From AWTP1-13 sp041288195 (GTDB taxonomy: Bacteria; Pseudomonadota; Alphaproteobacteria; Rhizobiales; Hyphomicrobiaceae): a stretch of DNA of 9,398 nt. Position 1 is the stretch's first letter. Each line of letters begins with the position of its first letter. The stretch spans positions 1 to 9,398 of the forward strand of contig JBGGME010000048.1 of NCBI GenBank assembly GCA_041288195.1, in the 5' to 3' direction. The position numbers and the translations under genes are program-made. The notes below the pieces were generated by a model that saw only the letters and a list, made by a program, of their open reading frames with translations, was not told the DNA's origin and did not search any database. Positions 7,190 through 9,398 of this stretch are shown here, in pieces.

Positions 7190-8074
7190 CTATTTCGACA
7201 TGCCGGTGATGCTCTGGCTGACGGCGCGCGGATCGCGCACGGGCCAGCGACCGCATTCCACCTGCGCCAGGAAGTCGGCGACCGCGGCATTGAAGGCCGC
7301 GGGCTCCTCGATGTTGCAGGCATGTCCCGTATTGGGGATCACGAGCAGCGCCGCCGTGGGGCAGGCGCGCTTGATGAACACGCCGGGCAGCAGGCACGGC
7401 CAGTCCTCGTCGCCCGTGACCACCAGCATCGGCACCTTGCACTTGGCGAGCTTGTCCTCGAGGTCGAAGATGGAGGGGCGCTCGCGTTGGACGCCGAGCT
7501 GCGTGTTGGCGGCTCCCTTGGCGGAGTGCTCGGCCAGCATCGCCTTGAACTCGGCAAAGCCGCGCGGGTCCTTGTTCTCGAACTGCACGCGGGTCGGCCC
7601 GTAGGCATAGGCCGCGGCGAACTTCTCCATCCCCTCCTTCTCGAGGCGGCCGGCGATGACGGTGGCCTCGTTGCGGAACTTCTCGCGCTCGCCACGCTCG
7701 GAGCCGTAGCCGGCCCCGGCCACCAACACCGAGTGCGCGCGGTCGGGATAGGTGAGGCCGAAGTGCAGGGTCGCAAAGCCGCCCATCGACAGCCCGACGA
7801 TGTGGGCCTTGTCGATCTTCAGGGCGTCGAGCACCGCGCGGATGTCGTCGCAGGCGCGCGCCTGGGAATAGCGCGCCACTTCCTGCGGCACCTCGGAGGG
7901 CGGCCAGCCGCGCGCGTTGTAGGTGATGCAGCGGTAGCGGCGCGACAGGTAGCGCACCTGCGGCTCCCAGCTGCGGTAGTCGCCGGCAAATTCGTGCACG
8001 AAGACAACGGGAGTGCCGCTGCCGGTGTCCTCATAGTAGAGCTTGACGCCGTCGTCGGTGGCGAGATGGGGCAT
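7190..8074 (-). CDS. Alpha/beta-hydrolase fold protein
   Basis: This 294-residue protein is a standard alpha/beta hydrolase. The nucleophile elbow is GLSMGG with Ser96. The acid is probably Asp222 or Asp224 in VTGDEDWP, and the catalytic His is His251 in PNTGHACNIEEP. The oxyanion-loop motif after strand 3 reads HEFAGD (27-32), where many relatives have HG. It resembles the 3-oxoadipate enol-lactonase, meta-cleavage hydrolase and general esterase branches, which sequence alone does not separate. Start ATG at 8074 has only a weak ribosome site (ACGGA region), and no other in-frame start was found upstream. It is separated from the reductase gene by 258 bp holding two large hairpins, and from the oxygenase gene by 10 nt. 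Its place suggests hydrolysis of the oxygenase substrate or product (inference). Confidence 0.9.
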   Translation of the reverse strand: MPHLATDDGVKLYYEDTGSGTPVVFVHEFAGDYRSWEPQVRYLSRRYRCITYNARGWPPSEVPQEVARYSQARACDDIRAVLDALKIDKAHIVGLSMGGFATLHFGLTYPDRAHSVLVAGAGYGSERGEREKFRNEATVIAGRLEKEGMEKFAAAYAYGPTRVQFENKDPRGFAEFKAMLAEHSAKGAANTQLGVQRERPSIFDLEDKLAKCKVPMLVVTGDEDWPCLLPGVFIKRACPTAALLVIPNTGHACNIEEPAAFNAAVADFLAQVECGRWPVRDPRAVSQSITGMSK

Positions 8075-8161
8075 CGCGGGTCCGTTTCGGTTGCTGGCGT
8101 GCCGGGTTCGAGCGCCAATATTGTTGCAGGTTCCTCCGGGCGACGCCAGCTACGGCGCGGG
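8075..8161. other. Spacer between hairpin repeats and hydrolase gene
   Basis: These 87 bp lie between the first hairpin repeat and the hydrolase start. On the minus strand there is a GGAGG far (about 57 nt) from the ATG, too distant to serve it, followed by CAATAT, which might be part of a -10 element, but no matching -35 was found. I cannot support a promoter here. Confidence 0.3.
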
Positions 8162-8240
8162 CTAGTGTGATGATCGAGAAGTCCGCACCATCGCTCCGGG
8201 CTAGGCTCAGGAGCGGACTTCTCGATCTGAATCACACTAG
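8162..8240 (-). repeat. Large hairpin repeat 1 (CTAG-ended, 25-bp arms, TCA bulge)
   Basis: The left arm is CTAGTGTGAT (8162-8171) plus GATCGAGAAGTCCGC (8172-8186). The right arm is the exact complement, GCGGACTTCTCGATC (8213-8227), then an unpaired TGA (8228-8230), then ATCACACTAG (8231-8240). The loop is 26 nt (8187-8212). On the minus strand the bulge is TCA in the 5' arm. It shares end sequence, bulge and length with repeat 2 but lies in the opposite orientation. It probably belongs to a dispersed palindromic or MITE-like family. If transcribed in the operon it would form a stable mRNA hairpin. Confidence 0.92.
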
Positions 8241-8253
8241 AAGCATGAATCCT

Positions 8254-8328
8254 CTAGTGTCCTTCAGATCGCGAAATTCGTTCCGAGGTCGCCGCACACT
8301 GCGACGAATTTCGCGATCAGGACACTAG
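8254..8328 (+). repeat. Large hairpin repeat 2 (CTAG-ended, 25-bp arms, TCA bulge)
   Basis: The left arm is CTAGTGTCCT (8254-8263), an unpaired TCA (8264-8266) and GATCGCGAAATTCGT (8267-8281). The right arm is ACGAATTTCGCGATC (8304-8318) plus AGGACACTAG (8319-8328). The loop is 22 nt (8282-8303). It begins 13 bp after repeat 1 and ends 4 bp from the reductase stop codon. Compared with repeat 1 it differs at six arm positions, each matched by the complementary change in the other arm. As RNA it could stabilise the reductase message 3' end or reduce read-through; there is no U-tract that would make it a standard terminator. Confidence 0.92.
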
Positions 8329-8332
8329 CCAG

Positions 8333-8884
8333 TCATTCCAGCGGCGAGTGGGTGCCGTACTTGCCGGCGCCGAACACCAGCGGCTCGCCCTCGCGATAGA
8401 CGGCCCGCTCGACGCGCCCGAAGAAGACGACGTGATCGCCGCCGACGACGCGCGTCTGCTTGCTGCACTCGAAGGTGGCAAGAGCATCGTGCAGGAGCGG
8501 GCAGCCGCCGAGCCCAGAGGCGTGGGTGATGCTCTGGAACTTGTGCGCGCCGCGCCGGGCGAAATGCTGGGAGAGATCGAACTGCCAGGTGCCCAGCACG
8601 TTGACGGCGAAATGGCCGGCGCTCTCGAAGCCCGGCAGGCAGGAGGAGGCGGCCCTGAGGCTCCACAGCACGAGGGGCGGATCGAGCGAGACGGCGGAGA
8701 AGGAGTTGACGGTGAGGCCCTCGAGCCGGCCGTCGGGGGTGTGGGTCGTGATCACCGTCACGCCGGTGACGAAGCGGCCGAGCGCGTTGCGCAGATGGCG
8801 CTCGTCCAATGCGCTCTCGCCGATCAGCGCGGACGACCTCCCGTTCAATTCCTTGGGCAATTCCTTGGGCAAGCTCTTCGCCAT
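8333..8884 (-). CDS. Flavin reductase (FMN-binding split-barrel), partner of the monooxygenase
   Basis: This 183-residue protein matches the flavin reductase domain of two-component monooxygenases (HpaC/HsaB type). Family-like segments are LRNALGRFVTGVTVITT (31-47), GLTVNSFSAVSLDPPLVLW (56-74), HFAVNVLG (91-98) and GGDHVVFFGRVE (148-159). Such enzymes reduce free FMN or FAD with NAD(P)H and pass it to the oxygenase, here probably the protein encoded at 5983-7179. I prefer the ATG at 8884 because GGGGAGG lies 3 nt upstream; a GTG at 8911 would add nine residues and lacks such a site. The N-terminus contains LPKELPKEL, produced by a 12-bp tandem duplication at 8846-8869. First gene of the probable operon and divergent from the LysR gene. 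Flavin and nucleotide preference cannot be read from sequence. Confidence 0.93.
   Translation of the reverse strand: MAKSLPKELPKELNGRSSALIGESALDERHLRNALGRFVTGVTVITTHTPDGRLEGLTVNSFSAVSLDPPLVLWSLRAASSCLPGFESAGHFAVNVLGTWQFDLSQHFARRGAHKFQSITHASGLGGCPLLHDALATFECSKQTRVVGGDHVVFFGRVERAVYREGEPLVFGAGKYGTHSPLE
8846..8869. repeat. 12-bp in-frame tandem duplication
   Basis: CAATTCCTTGGG occurs twice without a gap (8846-8857 and 8858-8869), followed by a partial third copy CAA. It lies in the reductase coding sequence near the N-terminus, before the conserved domain, and adds four residues (LPKE) in frame. Because it keeps the frame it probably has little effect on the enzyme. Confidence 0.9.
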
Positions 8885-8954
8885 GCTCCTCCCCGGAGGG
8901 CACATCCCCACAGCGGACCAAGCCTAATGTGCGTCTGGCGTCAGTAGCAAACAT

Positions 8955-8960
8955 AATATA
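8955..8960 (-). promoter_or_regulatory. Candidate -10 element for the reductase operon
   Basis: The divergent intergenic region is strikingly AT-rich against its surroundings. On the minus strand TATATT (8960-8955) could be a -10 hexamer, placing the transcript start near 8948 and leaving a leader of about 64 nt. No good -35 lies 16-18 nt upstream (AATTCT), which would fit an activator-dependent promoter. Confidence 0.35.
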
Positions 8961-8970
8961 AAAATAGACC

Positions 8971-8992
8971 TCAAATCAGAATTGGTGATTGA
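8971..8992. promoter_or_regulatory. Candidate LysR-type operator (ATC-N9-GAT dyad)
   Basis: ATC (8975-8977), nine bases, GAT (8987-8989) gives the T-N11-A dyad typical of LysR-family binding sites; ATC-N9-GAT is the form known from nod boxes. The symmetry extends imperfectly to TCAAATCA on the left and TGATTGA on the right. It lies about 20 bp before the LysR GTG start and just upstream of the candidate -10 of the reductase operon. This is where a LysR protein repressing itself and controlling the divergent operon would bind (inference). Confidence 0.5.
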
Positions 8993-9010
8993 CTGAGACA
9001 TGGTCGCACC

Positions 9011-9398
9011 GTGACGAGCGGCAGCTTCAGGGACATTCGACTGTTCGTGGCCGCCTACGAGGAGCGATCGTTCACGGCTGCCGCCAGGCGCGAGAACGCC
9101 ACCCAGTCCGGCGTCTCCCAGCACATCCGCAAGCTCGAGGACGGCCTCGCGGTCAAGCTGTTCGTGCGCGACAAGGGGCGCGTGGTGCCGACGCCGGCGG
9201 GCGACAGCTACTACCGCCACTGCATCGATCTGTTGCATACGCACGCCAAGGCCGCCGACGAGGTGCGCCGCCACGGCGCCGGGCTCGAGGGCAACATCGT
9301 CATCGGCCTGATGCCGACCATGACGCGGTGCGCGCTGGCGCCGGTGCTGGCGCGCTTCATCGAGCGCCACCCCAACGTCGTAGTACGGGTCGTGGAGG
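9011..9398 (+). CDS. LysR-family transcriptional regulator, 3' end outside window
   Basis: The 129 visible residues begin with a LysR winged helix-turn-helix: DIRLFVAAYEERSFTAAARR (8-27), then ENATQSGVSQHIRKLEDGL (28-46), then LFVRDKGRVVPTPAGDSYY (50-68). A linker helix follows, and the effector-binding domain starts around residue 94 with GNIVIGLMPTM. Most LysR proteins are near 300 residues, so more than half is missing. The GTG at 9011 is the only reasonable start: TGA closes the frame at 8990-8992. The ribosome site is weak. Divergent orientation next to the reductase operon, with a dyad between them, suggests it controls that operon in response to a small molecule, perhaps a substrate or intermediate (inference). 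The effector cannot be predicted. Confidence 0.92.
   Translation, partial: MTSGSFRDIRLFVAAYEERSFTAAARRENATQSGVSQHIRKLEDGLAVKLFVRDKGRVVPTPAGDSYYRHCIDLLHTHAKAADEVRRHGAGLEGNIVIGLMPTMTRCALAPVLARFIERHPNVVVRVVE

Noticed and set aside
7180..7323. Upstream extension of the oxygenase start
   Set aside because: It would overlap the hydrolase gene, and the added residues are arginine/proline-rich with no family similarity. The ATG at 7179 gives a normal N-terminus.
8162..8328. Hairpin repeats as a CRISPR array or tRNA-like gene
   Set aside because: There are only two palindromic units in opposite orientation, with no regular spacers and no cloverleaf.
8254..8328. Repeat 2 as a standard rho-independent terminator
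   Set aside because: The stem is long and strong, but no run of U follows it on the operon strand.
8885..8911. GTG start at 8911 for the flavin reductase
   Set aside because: The GGGGAGG site lies inside that extension and serves the ATG at 8884; the extra residues are not family-like.
9000..9014. Five-codon frame ATG...TGA whose stop overlaps the LysR GTG start
   Set aside because: It could be a coupling mini-leader, but it lacks a ribosome site and such overlaps arise easily by chance.

Overview
The window is GC-rich bacterial DNA, densely coded on both strands. Protein content (a DUF993 TIM-barrel protein, a large CapD/WbpM-type sugar-nucleotide dehydratase, a TPR-GT41 glycosyltransferase and a two-component flavin monooxygenase) suggests an alphaproteobacterium, probably Hyphomicrobiales or a relative. 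That assignment rests on general resemblance, not on a marker gene. Both end genes are cut by the window.

Layout: (1) 1-926, minus strand: 5' part of a DUF993 gene. (2) 927-1368: a non-coding divergent region with a weak minus-strand promoter candidate, a bulged palindrome, and a 10-bp inverted repeat followed by a small hairpin on the ribosome binding site of the next gene. (3) 1369-3342, plus strand: a membrane-anchored UDP-sugar 4,6-dehydratase/epimerase. (4) 3352-8884, minus strand: a probable operon read right to left: flavin reductase, a pair of large hairpin repeats, alpha/beta hydrolase, group D (acyl-CoA-dehydrogenase-fold) flavin monooxygenase, then a 12-TPR GT41 (O-GlcNAc-transferase-like) protein. 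The last three genes are only 10 and 18 nt apart. (5) 8885-9010: an AT-rich divergent control region with an ATC-N9-GAT dyad of the LysR type. (6) 9011-9398, plus strand: 5' part of a LysR-type regulator.

Reading of the system (inference): the LysR protein probably controls the divergent operon. The reductase would supply reduced flavin to the oxygenase, which would hydroxylate an unknown, perhaps aromatic, substrate; the hydrolase would act on the same substrate or its product. No ring-cleavage dioxygenase is visible. The GT41 protein at the operon's distal end, tail-to-tail with a UDP-sugar-modifying enzyme, raises the question whether the glycosyltransferase belongs to the catabolic unit or to surface/protein glycosylation.

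The most unusual structure is at 8162-8328: two head-to-head hairpins of one repeat family, with CTAG-bounded ends, the same 3-nt bulge, and six sequence differences that are all compensated between arms. They lie between the reductase and the rest of the operon.
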